The notes beneath the pieces are model-generated. The model did no database searches and had not been told where the DNA came from. It worked only from the letters and a program-made list of their open reading frames with translations. A program made the translations under genes and the position numbers. DNA of 64,000 nt from Croceibacterium sp. TMG7-5b_MA50 (lineage in GTDB: Bacteria; Pseudomonadota; Alphaproteobacteria; Sphingomonadales; Sphingomonadaceae), in the NCBI RefSeq assembly GCF_039830145.1, contig NZ_CP156082.1:2976983-3040982 (forward strand). Direction: 5' to 3'. Below are positions 51,753 through 60,012 of the stretch, one piece after another. Each line of letters starts with the position of its first letter. Positions within the stretch are counted from its first letter, which is position 1.

Positions 51753-54647
51753 ATGGGCAGGATGTCGACGGCGCGGCTTTACGGGGCGAGCGTCATGGTT
51801 CTGGGGGCGGTGCTGGTCGGCGCCGCCCCGACGATGGCGCAGCAGCAGACCGGTGGAGAGCAGCAGGCGCAGGTGACGCCGGCAGACGATGATGTGGAGG
51901 ATACCGGCAGCATCGTCGTCACCGGTTTCCGGTCCAGCCTGGCCGCCGCATTGGTCGACAAGCGCGAGGCGAGCGGCGTGATCGACGTCATCAAGGCGGA
52001 GGATATCGCCAAGTTCCCCGACGCTAACCTGGCGGAGTCCCTGCAGCGCGTACCCGGCGTGGCGGTGCAGCGCGAAGGAGGCGAGGGGCGGACCATTTCC
52101 GTGCGGGGGCTCGGCGCCGACTTCACCCGCGTCCGCCTGAACGGGATGGAGGCGCAGGCGGTCTCCACCGGCCCCATAGGCCTGGTGAACCGCGGACGGG
52201 GCTTCGACTTCAACGTCTTCGCGTCCGAGCTGTTCAACGAATTGGTCGTGCGCAAGACCTCCTCCGCCCAGGTGGAGGAGGGATCGCTGGGCGCGACGGT
52301 GGATCTGCGGGCGGGCCGCCCGTTCGACTACCGGCGGGGCTTCACCCTGGTGACCACGGCCAAGGCGAACTACAACGACCTGTCTGAAAAGTTCAATCCA
52401 CGGCTGGCCGGCCTGCTGTCTGACACCTTTGCCGACAGCACGATCGGCGTGCTGGTGTCGGGTGCGTACAGCAAGACGTTCAAGGCCAGCGAAGGATACA
52501 ATTCCGGCCAGTGGGATACGATGGCCTCCAACGGCGGGTTCTGCGACCCGCGCCGCGTGCCCACCGCTACCAACCCCAGTGCCTGCTACAACCAGTTCCC
52601 CACCGGCATCACGCCCGCGCAGCTGACCTCCACCCAGATCTTCCACCCGCGCTTCCCGCGCTACGGGACCTGGGACCTAACCAACGAGCGGTACGGCTTC
52701 ACCGGCGCGCTGCAATGGGTACCCACTGAGCGGACGCAGCTGTCGTTTGACGCACTGTACTCGCGCCAGCGGCAGATCCGCCAAAATTACTGGATCAACG
52801 CCATCGGCTTCAACCGTGGCCTGAACCAGCAGGGCAAGCCGGAGATGGTGTTCCGCCAGGCCGAGATCCGGGACAACGATCTGGTCTATGCCGTGATCGA
52901 CAATGTGGACCTCCGGTCGGAGAACGAGCTGTTCGACGGTATCGCCACCTTTCGCCAATTCGGGCTGGAGCTGACGCACGAATTTACCGACCGCTTCAGC
53001 CTGCGTGCCCATGTCGGCGATTCCCGTAGCGAGCTGGACGAGGATCAGCTGCTGCTGCAGGCGGACCGGATCAATTCGCAGGGCTTCGTCATCGACATGC
53101 GCGACAGCAAGCGCCTGCCGGCGGTGAACTACAACTTCAACACGCTGGACCCCAACGCCTATTACATCGGGCCCGTGGTGAAGAGCCCGTTCAGCAATCC
53201 GGCTTCCGCCACGACGGGCCGCACCGGACCCGACCTGCGCATCCGCCCGCAATATGTGGAGAACCGCTTCCGCCAGGCATCGGGTGACCTCAGGTGGGAA
53301 GTCATGGACGAACTGACGCTGCTGTTCGGCGGCAATTACCGCACGTTCGAGGTCAGCTCGGACGCGCAGCAGCTGCGTGACGAGGCGGGCACGCCGCCGA
53401 TCCCCGCCGGTACGAAAATCGCCGACTTGCTGATGCCGGTGCGCGGATTGCAGCAACTGGACGTGCCGGACGTGGTGCCGCGCAATTGGCTGGTGCCGAA
53501 TGTGGAGGCGTTCGATCGGGCGTTCGGCATCCTGTCCAACGCCGGCCGTTACGAGCTGACCCGCGACATCCCCGCCGCGCGCGCCAGCATCTGGTCCGTC
53601 CGGGAGGAGGATACCGCCGCCTATCTGCAAGCGGACTTCAACGTGGAGATCGCGGGTCTGCCAGTACGCGGTGATCTGGGCGTCCGCTACGTCCATACAG
53701 GGCAGCGTTCCACCGGCTTCCAGGAGGCGGCGGGCACGGGCGTGCTCGTCACGGTGGAGCGGTCATACGAAAACTGGCTGCCCGCGCTGAATCTGGCGGT
53801 AGAGCCGGCGGACGAGGTGGTGCTGCGCTTCGCCGCTTCGAAGGTGATGTCGCGTCCGGCGCTTAGCCAGCTGATCCCCAGCGGATCGGTCAACGCCACC
53901 GGCGGTGGGCGGCTCGTGACTTCGGGCAATCCGTTCCTGGACCCCATCACCGCGGATACGTTGGACGCCACCGCCGAATGGTACTGGGCGCAAGGAGCGA
54001 TCGCGTCGGTCGGCTTCTTCTACAAGGACATCGGCACCTACATCCAGACCTTTCGGGAGACGCGGCCGTTCAACACGTCCGGCCTGCCCGACAGTGTGCT
54101 GAACGGCACGTCGGCCTTGCCGACGGACCTGTTCGACTTCTCGCAGCCGGTGAACACGGAAGGCGGGCCGCTGAAGGGTGTGGAGCTGAACTTCCAGGCG
54201 CCGTTCCGCTTCCTGCCGGGCGCGCTGGCCAATTTCGGCGTGCTGGCGAATTACACCTACACCGATTCCAAGATCACCTACATCATCAATGCCACGACCG
54301 GCGCCACGTCGCAGCTGCCGCTGGTCGGCCTGTCGAAGCATTCGGCCAACGGCACGCTGTATTACGAGGATAGCCGTCTGTCGGCCCGCGCGTCGGCCAA
54401 TTACCGATCCAGCTTCGTGCGCCAGGTGCCGACGCGCGGCGGGCAGGACAGCACGGCGACGGGCAGCCAGTTCAACGTCGACGCCTCCGTCAGCTATCGC
54501 CTGACGGACAGCCTGACGCTGTCGCTGGAGGGACTGAACCTGACCGATACCTATGAATTGTACTATGAGGACTCGGTCGCACAGCGACCCGAGGCATATC
54601 GCCATTATGGGCGGGAGTTCTATCTGGGTGTGAGGTACGATTTCTGA
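51753..54647 (+). CDS. TonB-dependent receptor, probable rhamnose/fucose-glycan importer
   Basis: A 964-residue receptor. Signal peptide ends after APTMAQ (residue 30); TonB-box-like GSIVVTG is at 52-58. The plug contains the stretch AEDIAKFPDANLAESLQRVP and GRTISVRGLGADFTRVRLNG, the signature of the large proteobacterial group of carbohydrate TonB receptors. The barrel ends EFYLGVRYDF. GGGAG is seven bases before the ATG; an earlier ATG at 51699 would put regulatory sequence inside the gene. Divergent from the DapA/GH78/MFS operon and followed by a GntR regulator, so cargo is most likely a rhamnose-, fucose- or uronate-containing oligosaccharide. Confidence 0.9.
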   Translation: MGRMSTARLYGASVMVLGAVLVGAAPTMAQQQTGGEQQAQVTPADDDVEDTGSIVVTGFRSSLAAALVDKREASGVIDVIKAEDIAKFPDANLAESLQRVPGVAVQREGGEGRTISVRGLGADFTRVRLNGMEAQAVSTGPIGLVNRGRGFDFNVFASELFNELVVRKTSSAQVEEGSLGATVDLRAGRPFDYRRGFTLVTTAKANYNDLSEKFNPRLAGLLSDTFADSTIGVLVSGAYSKTFKASEGYNSGQWDTMASNGGFCDPRRVPTATNPSACYNQFPTGITPAQLTSTQIFHPRFPRYGTWDLTNERYGFTGALQWVPTERTQLSFDALYSRQRQIRQNYWINAIGFNRGLNQQGKPEMVFRQAEIRDNDLVYAVIDNVDLRSENELFDGIATFRQFGLELTHEFTDRFSLRAHVGDSRSELDEDQLLLQADRINSQGFVIDMRDSKRLPAVNYNFNTLDPNAYYIGPVVKSPFSNPASATTGRTGPDLRIRPQYVENRFRQASGDLRWEVMDELTLLFGGNYRTFEVSSDAQQLRDEAGTPPIPAGTKIADLLMPVRGLQQLDVPDVVPRNWLVPNVEAFDRAFGILSNAGRYELTRDIPAARASIWSVREEDTAAYLQADFNVEIAGLPVRGDLGVRYVHTGQRSTGFQEAAGTGVLVTVERSYENWLPALNLAVEPADEVVLRFAASKVMSRPALSQLIPSGSVNATGGGRLVTSGNPFLDPITADTLDATAEWYWAQGAIASVGFFYKDIGTYIQTFRETRPFNTSGLPDSVLNGTSALPTDLFDFSQPVNTEGGPLKGVELNFQAPFRFLPGALANFGVLANYTYTDSKITYIINATTGATSQLPLVGLSKHSANGTLYYEDSRLSARASANYRSSFVRQVPTRGGQDSTATGSQFNVDASVSYRLTDSLTLSLEGLNLTDTYELYYEDSVAQRPEAYRHYGREFYLGVRYDF

Positions 54648-54673
54648 TGTGGAACGGGACTGCCCTGCCAGCC

Positions 54674-55381
54674 TCAATGCCGGTTGGACGCCGCGCCGGA
54701 GCGGCTGATCAGGCGCTGCCGGCTCTGCCACAGGTGCCAGCGCATCGCGAGTTCGGCTGCCTTCTCGTCACGCGCGCGGATCGCGCGCAGGATGGCGGCG
54801 TGCTCCTCCACGTCCGTGACCGGCGCCTCCCCCGATCGGCTGAGCGCGAGGCCGGCGCTCATCCCCTGCACGATCACCTCCGCGATGGCGGCATAGGTCT
54901 GCGGAAAGAAGTCGTTGTTGGTCGCCTCCATGATGACGCAGTGGAAGGCATGGTCGGATTCGTGTGCCGGCGCCTTGGTCAGCGCGGCGATCCGGATCTC
55001 CTCGAAATGGCCGTCCAGCGCGGCGAGCTGTTCGGGCGTGCGGCGCTGCGCGGCCAGGGCGGCGGCCGCAGGTTCGAGGACCGAGCGAACTTCGAAGATG
55101 CCGATCGCGGGGGCCAGCGCCTCCCCCGGCAGGTACTGCACCAGCCGTTCCGCCGGGCGTGTGCGCAGATACGACCCGCTGCCCGGACGGGTGGCGATCA
55201 GCCCGTCGCTGTTCAGGCGGGACAGGGACTCGCGCACGACCGGGCGCGACACGCCGAAGCGGCGGGCCAGCGCCTCCTCCCCCGGCAGCTTGTCGCCTTC
55301 GACCAGCGCCTGATCGATTATCATGGCGATGATCTGGCCATAGATGCGGTCGGCAAGCCGACTGCCCGGTACGTCGTTCAC
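54674..55381 (-). CDS. GntR-family (FCD) transcriptional regulator
   Basis: A 235-residue regulator. The winged helix covers about 8-72 (EGDKLPGEEALARRFGVSRP, VVRESLSRLNSDGLIATRPG). The C-terminal FCD domain is helical, with metal-binding Asp/His such as ESDHAFH and VEEHAAIL. FCD regulators respond to sugar acids, keto-acids or amino acids. The GTG at 55381 has AGGAGAG nine bases before, better than a GTG 39 bases earlier. It is convergent with the receptor and divergent from the UxaA-family gene, with a 12-bp palindrome between. It probably represses the surrounding catabolic genes until the sugar acid is present. Confidence 0.9.
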   Translation of the reverse strand: MNDVPGSRLADRIYGQIIAMIIDQALVEGDKLPGEEALARRFGVSRPVVRESLSRLNSDGLIATRPGSGSYLRTRPAERLVQYLPGEALAPAIGIFEVRSVLEPAAAALAAQRRTPEQLAALDGHFEEIRIAALTKAPAHESDHAFHCVIMEATNNDFFPQTYAAIAEVIVQGMSAGLALSRSGEAPVTDVEEHAAILRAIRARDEKAAELAMRWHLWQSRQRLISRSGAASNRH

Positions 55382-55424
55382 GGCGATATCTCTCCTGCGG
55401 CCGGGGGGTGGCGGCGGCACCCCC

Positions 55425-55436
55425 TGCCATATGGCA
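55425..55436. promoter_or_regulatory. Perfect 12-bp palindrome between the GntR and UxaA-family genes
   Basis: TGCCATATGGCA is a perfect 12-bp palindrome, 44 bp from each start codon. The site is well placed for autoregulation by the GntR protein and control of the dehydratase operon. Confidence 0.45.
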
Positions 55437-55479
55437 CGACGCCGCGTTTGTCAGGGCCGCGTCGGGCAATGGTGGCTGC

Positions 55480-56997
55480 ATGAGCGAGAGTGACGCGGCG
55501 GTGATTCGGTTGCATGCCGATGACGACGTGGCGGTGGCCACGGGCAAGCTGCCGGCCGGGACGCCGGTCGCGGGTGACGCAGGCGTCTTGACCCGCGCCG
55601 CCATACCCGCCGGGCACAAGGTGGCGCTCCGCGCCATCGTCGTCGGATCACCCGTCAGCAAATATGGCCAGGTGATCGGCGTCGCGACGCAGGACATTGC
55701 CGCCGGCGATCATGTCCATACGCACAATCTGGCGATGTCTTCGGCCCGCGCCGGCGCGGAACGGCGTGAGTGGCGACCTCCCGCCCAGCCCCCTTGCAAT
55801 TTCATGGGTTTTCGTCGCTCCGACGGGCGTGTGGGTATCCGCAACTACGTCGCGGTGCTGACTTCGGTTAATTGTTCGGCGACGGTCGCCCGCCACATCG
55901 CGGAGGCGGCCGAGCGGCAGGGCCTGCTCGCCCGGTTCCCCAACGTTGATGGCATCGTGCCAATTACCCATGCCAGCGGCTGCGGCATGGCCTCGTCGGG
56001 CGAGGGGTACGACGTGCTGATGCGTACGCTGTGGGGCACGGCGGCCAACCCCAACTTCGCCGCCGTGCTGGTGGTGGGCCTCGGGTGCGAAGTGCTGCAG
56101 ATTGCCCGGCTGACGCAGCAGGCTGCATGGCGGCCGCAGGCCTCCGTACGCTCGCTGACGATCCAGGACACCGGCGGCACGCGCCGTTCGATCGAGCGTG
56201 GGCTAGGGGAATTGGCGGACATGCTGCCGGAGGTGGACGCGCAGCGCCGGACGGAGGTGCCCGCGGCGGAACTGGTGGTGGGACTGCAATGTGGCGGGTC
56301 TGATGGCTGGTCAGGGATCACGGCCAATCCCGCGCTGGGCCATGCGGTCGACCGGCTGGTCGCGCTGGGCGGCACGGCGCTGCTGTCTGAAACGCCGGAA
56401 ATCTACGGGGCGGAGCATCTGCTTTACGCGCGCGCCGACGATGCCGTTGCCGCCAAGCTGCGTGCGAAGCTCGACTGGTGGGAAGAGTACACGACGCGCC
56501 TCGGCGCGGAGATGGACAACAACCCGTCCCCGGGGAACAAGGCCGGTGGGCTCACCACCATTCTGGAAAAGTCGCTGGGCGCCGTGGCCAAGGCGGGGAC
56601 CGCACCACTGGTGGATGTGATCGGTTATGCGGAGCCGGTCCGGCGGCGGGGTCTGGTGTTCATGGACAGCCCCGGCTTCGATCCCTGCTCCGCGACGGGG
56701 CAGGTGGCATCGGGGGCGACGATGATCGTGTTCACCACGGGGCGCGGGTCGGCCTTCGGCTACAAGCCATCGCCCTCGATCAAGCTCAGCTCCAACACCG
56801 CCATTTACGAACGCATGCGCGACGACATCGATCTCGATTGCGGCTCGATCGTCACCGGCGGCGCGACGATCGCCTCCAAGGGCGACGAGATCCTCGACCT
56901 GATGCTGGCCGTCGCATCGGGGAAGCGGACCTGCAGCGAGGAACTCGGTTATGGCGGCGCCGAATTCGTGCCGTGGCAGATCGGGGCGGTGATGTGA
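55480..56997 (+). CDS. UxaA-family sugar-acid dehydratase (altronate dehydratase-like)
   Basis: A 505-residue enzyme. An N-terminal SAF domain (about 8-85; HADDDVAVATGKLPAG) precedes the UxaA/GarD catalytic domain with FMGFRRSDGRVGIRNYVAVL, ITHASGCGM, GLQCGGSDGWSGITANPALG, and DNNPSPGNKAGGLTTI plus SPGFDPCSATGQVASGAT. These Fe-dependent dehydratases make 2-keto-3-deoxy acids. Classic members use D-altronate, while others are known to use L-fuconate, D-arabinonate or L-galactonate in non-phosphorylative pathways. The next gene is a FucU-like mutarotase, which favours a deoxyhexonate over altronate. The ATG at 55480 starts the SAF domain; an open frame before it adds 24 non-conserved residues. 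Confidence 0.88.
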   Translation: MSESDAAVIRLHADDDVAVATGKLPAGTPVAGDAGVLTRAAIPAGHKVALRAIVVGSPVSKYGQVIGVATQDIAAGDHVHTHNLAMSSARAGAERREWRPPAQPPCNFMGFRRSDGRVGIRNYVAVLTSVNCSATVARHIAEAAERQGLLARFPNVDGIVPITHASGCGMASSGEGYDVLMRTLWGTAANPNFAAVLVVGLGCEVLQIARLTQQAAWRPQASVRSLTIQDTGGTRRSIERGLGELADMLPEVDAQRRTEVPAAELVVGLQCGGSDGWSGITANPALGHAVDRLVALGGTALLSETPEIYGAEHLLYARADDAVAAKLRAKLDWWEEYTTRLGAEMDNNPSPGNKAGGLTTILEKSLGAVAKAGTAPLVDVIGYAEPVRRRGLVFMDSPGFDPCSATGQVASGATMIVFTTGRGSAFGYKPSPSIKLSSNTAIYERMRDDIDLDCGSIVTGGATIASKGDEILDLMLAVASGKRTCSEELGYGGAEFVPWQIGAVM

Positions 56998-57028
56998 CGA
57001 CATTGATGACGGAATTGTCGGAGGCACC

Positions 57029-57481
57029 ATGCTGATCGGTATCGACCCGCTGCTCGGCCCCGAACTGCTGGCGGTCTTGCGAGCCATGGGTCATGGTGAC
57101 GAGATCGCCATCGTCGATGCGAACTTCCCCGCCGCGGCCACGGCGCGTCGCCTGATCCGTGCCGACGGCCTGCCGCTGACCCGGATGCTGGGCGCCATCC
57201 TTGGCGTGCTGCCGCTCGACCGGTCGGACGAGGCCGCCTTCACCATGCAGGTGATCGGCGACGCGACCGCTGTCCCGGATGCGGTCGCCGACATTTGCCG
57301 GCTGGTGGCGGCCGCCGGGGACACGCGCCCGGTTGGCACACTGGAACGGCATGCCTTCTATGCGCGCGCCGCTGGATGCTTCGCCATCGTGGCGACTGGC
57401 GAGACCCGCCTTTATGGCAATGTGATCCTGCGCAAGGGCGTCGTCGAAGCGCCCGGCCTTTCTGATGGAGATGATGCATGA
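57029..57481 (+). CDS. fucU: RbsD/FucU-family sugar mutarotase
   Basis: A 150-residue cytoplasmic enzyme. The catalytic region RAMGHGDEIAIVDANFPA and the C-terminal RHAFYARAAGCFAIVATGE...LYGNVILRKGV are those of FucU, the L-fucose mutarotase, which speeds interconversion of alpha and beta anomers. GGAGG lies five bases before the ATG. It is 31 bases after the UxaA-family gene and overlaps the next gene as ATGA. A mutarotase is useful when a hydrolase frees one anomer and the next enzyme uses the other. L-fucose is the likeliest sugar; L-rhamnose is an alternative. Confidence 0.88.
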   Translation: MLIGIDPLLGPELLAVLRAMGHGDEIAIVDANFPAAATARRLIRADGLPLTRMLGAILGVLPLDRSDEAAFTMQVIGDATAVPDAVADICRLVAAAGDTRPVGTLERHAFYARAAGCFAIVATGETRLYGNVILRKGVVEAPGLSDGDDA

Positions 57482-58563
57482 CGAGCCGGCGGACCCTGAT
57501 AGTCGGTGCCTGCGCACTGGCGCTGCTCCCCGTGATCTCCATGGCGGACGAAGCGCCCGCAACCGCCGCCCTGCCGTCGGCCGTGCAGGCGATGGAGTTC
57601 ATCTACGACGAGGCGCCTTACCCGCAGAGCCACGCCTCCACAATTGTGCAGACCCGCACCGGCACCATCGCCGCCGCCTGGTTCGGCGGGACGCATGAAC
57701 GCCATCCGGACGTCGAGATCTGGTTCGCCCGAATGGAGGGCGATGGCTGGGGCACGCCGGTGTCGGTGGCGGACGGCGTGCAGGCCGACGGCAGTCGCCT
57801 GCCGACCTGGAACCCCGTGCTGTTCCAGGAGCCCGCCGGCCGGCTGATGCTGTTCTACAAGGTCGGGCCAAGCCCGCAGGAATGGTGGGGCATGCTGCTG
57901 ACATCCGACGATGACGGTGCGACCTGGAGCGAGCCGACCCGCCTGCCCGACGGCGTTCTGGGCCCGATCAAGAACAAGCCGGTGATACTGGCGGATGGCA
58001 CCTGGCTGTCGCCGTCCAGCACGGAGGTAGCCGATGGTGGGGGCTGGACCATGCACTTCGAACGCAGCACCGATGCAGGCCGGAACTGGACGGTGATCCC
58101 GGTGGCCGAGCAGGCGCATGTCTTTGACGCGATCCAGCCCAGCGTCCTGTTCCTGCCGGACGGACGGTTGGAGGCGGTCGCGCGCACGCGTCAGGGGGTG
58201 GTGGCCGCGACCTTCTCCACCGACAACGGTTTGAGCTGGAGCGCGCCGATGCCGGTGGACCTGCCCAATCCCAATTCCGGGACGGACGCTGTGACCCTGG
58301 CCGATGGGCGACAACTGATCGTCTACAATCACTCGGCCCATTCGCCGCAGACGCCGGGCAAGGGTGTGCGTTATCCGATCAATATCGGGCTGTCTGATGA
58401 CGGTGTGCGTTGGCGCAATGCGCTGACGCTGGAGGATGCGCCGCTGCAGCATGGCTATGCCTATCCCGCCGTGGTGCAGGCCCGGGATGGCATGGTCCAC
58501 ATCACCTACACCTATGATCGCCGGCGCATCCGGCACGTGGTGGTCGATCCTGCGCGCCTCTGA
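57478..58563 (+). CDS. BNR-repeat (sialidase-fold) exported hydrolase of unknown specificity
   Basis: A 361-residue six-bladed propeller. The signal peptide MTSRRTLIVGACALALLPVI is followed by a mature protein with four Asp-box motifs: SDDDGATW (143-150), STDAGRNW (197-204), STDNGLSW (247-254) and SDDGVRW (306-312). The first blade has WFGGTHERHPDVEIWFAR, a hallmark of the BNR_2 family. I see no R-I-P motif of true sialidases and no sialic-acid genes, so sialidase activity is doubtful. It is the last gene of the operon with UxaA-like and FucU-like enzymes, so a terminal deoxyhexose or uronate linkage is a better guess. Confidence 0.75.
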   Translation: MTSRRTLIVGACALALLPVISMADEAPATAALPSAVQAMEFIYDEAPYPQSHASTIVQTRTGTIAAAWFGGTHERHPDVEIWFARMEGDGWGTPVSVADGVQADGSRLPTWNPVLFQEPAGRLMLFYKVGPSPQEWWGMLLTSDDDGATWSEPTRLPDGVLGPIKNKPVILADGTWLSPSSTEVADGGGWTMHFERSTDAGRNWTVIPVAEQAHVFDAIQPSVLFLPDGRLEAVARTRQGVVAATFSTDNGLSWSAPMPVDLPNPNSGTDAVTLADGRQLIVYNHSAHSPQTPGKGVRYPINIGLSDDGVRWRNALTLEDAPLQHGYAYPAVVQARDGMVHITYTYDRRRIRHVVVDPARL

Positions 58564-58574
58564 CCGGGACCGGG

Positions 58575-59285
58575 TCAGGTCGGTTGTAGCGCGCCCGAGG
58601 CGATGACCTCTCCCGTCGGGGTGCCGGTGGGCGATCCGCCAAGGGGCTCGATGGAGATCGCAATGATCTCGTCAGCCTGCAGCGACAGGTCCGCATCGAT
58701 GCGGATCGGTGCCCGCTCGCCCGCGGTCAGAAGGCCTAACGCCCGCGGCACGTTGTCGCTGCCGATCCGCCACAGCTCCGCCGCGCGGTCCTCCGGCACG
58801 GAGATGGTGGCGGTCAGCCGCAGCGTACGGGTCTGGCGGTCGAACACCGCCGCGACGGGCTCCCGTGCGGTGCCTTCGCCCGGCGCGAGGATCGCCACCA
58901 GCGGCGGGGCGGCCGGTGTGACGACCGGGACCCTGACTACGCGCTCGATCGTCCTGGGCGCCGGCACCAGCAGCACCGCCGCCAACGATGCTGCTAGCGC
59001 GCCGGCCAGCGCACCACCTGCGAACCACGGCAGCCGCCGTCCGCCGGTGGCTGTCGGCGCGGCGACCGGCGTCGCCAGGCCGGCCTCGATCCGGTTCCAC
59101 ATATCAGCCGGTGGAGCGGCCTCGGTACCAGCGGCGGACAGAGCCCCGCACCGTTCCCGCCACCATGACACTTCTGCGGCGAAATCAGGCTCCGCCCGCA
59201 GGCGTGCCTGCGCAACGGCGAGGTCGGGGCCTTCCAGCAGGCCGAGCGCCAGTTCGGCGGCGAGTGTCTGATCGTCAGGCGACAT
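58575..59285 (-). CDS. RskA-like anti-sigma factor
   Basis: A 236-residue membrane protein. The N-terminal cytoplasmic domain (LALGLLEGPDLAVAQARL, EVSWWRERCGAL) binds the sigma. One transmembrane helix sits near 86-108 (FAGGALAGALAASLAAVLLV), and the periplasmic RskA domain runs to the end (FDRQTRTLRLTATI, AAELWRIGSDNVPRALG, ISIEPLGGSPTGTPTGEVI). The gene starts inside the end of the ECF sigma gene, an 11-base overlap. It likely holds the sigma inactive until redox or envelope stress leads to release. Converges with the BNR gene. Confidence 0.9.
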   Translation of the reverse strand: MSPDDQTLAAELALGLLEGPDLAVAQARLRAEPDFAAEVSWWRERCGALSAAGTEAAPPADMWNRIEAGLATPVAAPTATGGRRLPWFAGGALAGALAASLAAVLLVPAPRTIERVVRVPVVTPAAPPLVAILAPGEGTAREPVAAVFDRQTRTLRLTATISVPEDRAAELWRIGSDNVPRALGLLTAGERAPIRIDADLSLQADEIIAISIEPLGGSPTGTPTGEVIASGALQPT

Positions 59286-59901
59286 CGGTCAGGCACTTCC
59301 GCAATTGCAGCAATCCACGCCGCACGGTGCTTTTCATGGTGGCCAGCGGCACGCCTTCGCGCCGGGCCAGATCGCTGTAGGTCAGTCCGCCCAGGAACGC
59401 CGCCCGGATCGCCAGGCGCGGCTTGTCGTCCAGCACCTCCAGGCATTCATGCAATTGCCGGGCATCTTCCTCCGCGATCAATATCATGTCGACCGGCGGC
59501 GCGTCGTCGGCCTGTTCGGGCGTCCTCGTCCCTTCGGCGTCCCACTCCGGCTCGGCCACGACACGGACGTTGGCACGGCGCCAGTCGATCGCGCGATTGC
59601 GGGCGATGGTCGCCAGCCAGGTGATCGGGCTGGCGCGGCCGGCCTCGTACCCCGGTGCCCGCCGCCAGACCAGCAGGTACACCTCCTGGAGCACGTCCTC
59701 TGCGGCCTGCCGTTCGCCGCAGATGCGCAGGCAGATGCCGAACAGCTTGGCCGACGTCATCTCGTAGACCTGGCGGAATGCGGACGTATCCTGGAGGCCG
59801 GTGGCGATCAGCGCCCGCTGCAGGGCGGCGCGGCGGGACTGGTCAGGCGGGGCCGGCGATGATGCGACAGGTGCGGTAAAGCCGTCACTTTCCGTCGCCA
59901 T
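59275..59901 (-). CDS. ECF sigma factor (SigK-type, RskA-paired)
   Basis: A 208-residue sigma. Region 2 has YEMTSAKLFGICLRICGERQ, EDVLQEVYLLVWRRAPGYE and SPITWLATIARNRAIDWRR. Region 4 has LDDKPRLAIRAAFLGGLTYS and the helix-turn-helix ARREGVPLATMKSTVRRGL. This matches the SigK/RskA group. It is divergent from two ferritin-like genes across 111 bp, where an ECF-type promoter candidate faces the ferritin genes, so those are probable targets. Confidence 0.92.
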   Translation of the reverse strand: MATESDGFTAPVASSPAPPDQSRRAALQRALIATGLQDTSAFRQVYEMTSAKLFGICLRICGERQAAEDVLQEVYLLVWRRAPGYEAGRASPITWLATIARNRAIDWRRANVRVVAEPEWDAEGTRTPEQADDAPPVDMILIAEEDARQLHECLEVLDDKPRLAIRAAFLGGLTYSDLARREGVPLATMKSTVRRGLLQLRKCLTDVA

Positions 59902-59943
59902 CTGCTTTTCTGCTCACAATTGCATCCGCAACGATATGCGGTT

Positions 59944-59971
59944 CGTAACTTACAATGCCCGCACGCGTAGA
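59944..59971 (+). promoter_or_regulatory. Candidate ECF promoter of the ferritin-like genes
   Basis: CGTAAC (59944-59949) and CGTAGA (59966-59971) are 16 bases apart, the usual ECF geometry, and lie 42 bases before the first ferritin-like start. The SigK-type sigma encoded on the other side of the gap is the obvious candidate. Confidence 0.45.
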
Positions 59972-60012
59972 ACCGTTCCCCCCAACCCGATGCGGGTAAC
60001 AGGGAGAAGCCA

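Noticed and set aside
57478..58563. Annotation as a true sialidase (GH33)
   Set aside because: The Asp boxes give the fold only; no R-I-P motif and no sialic-acid catabolism or transport genes are nearby.
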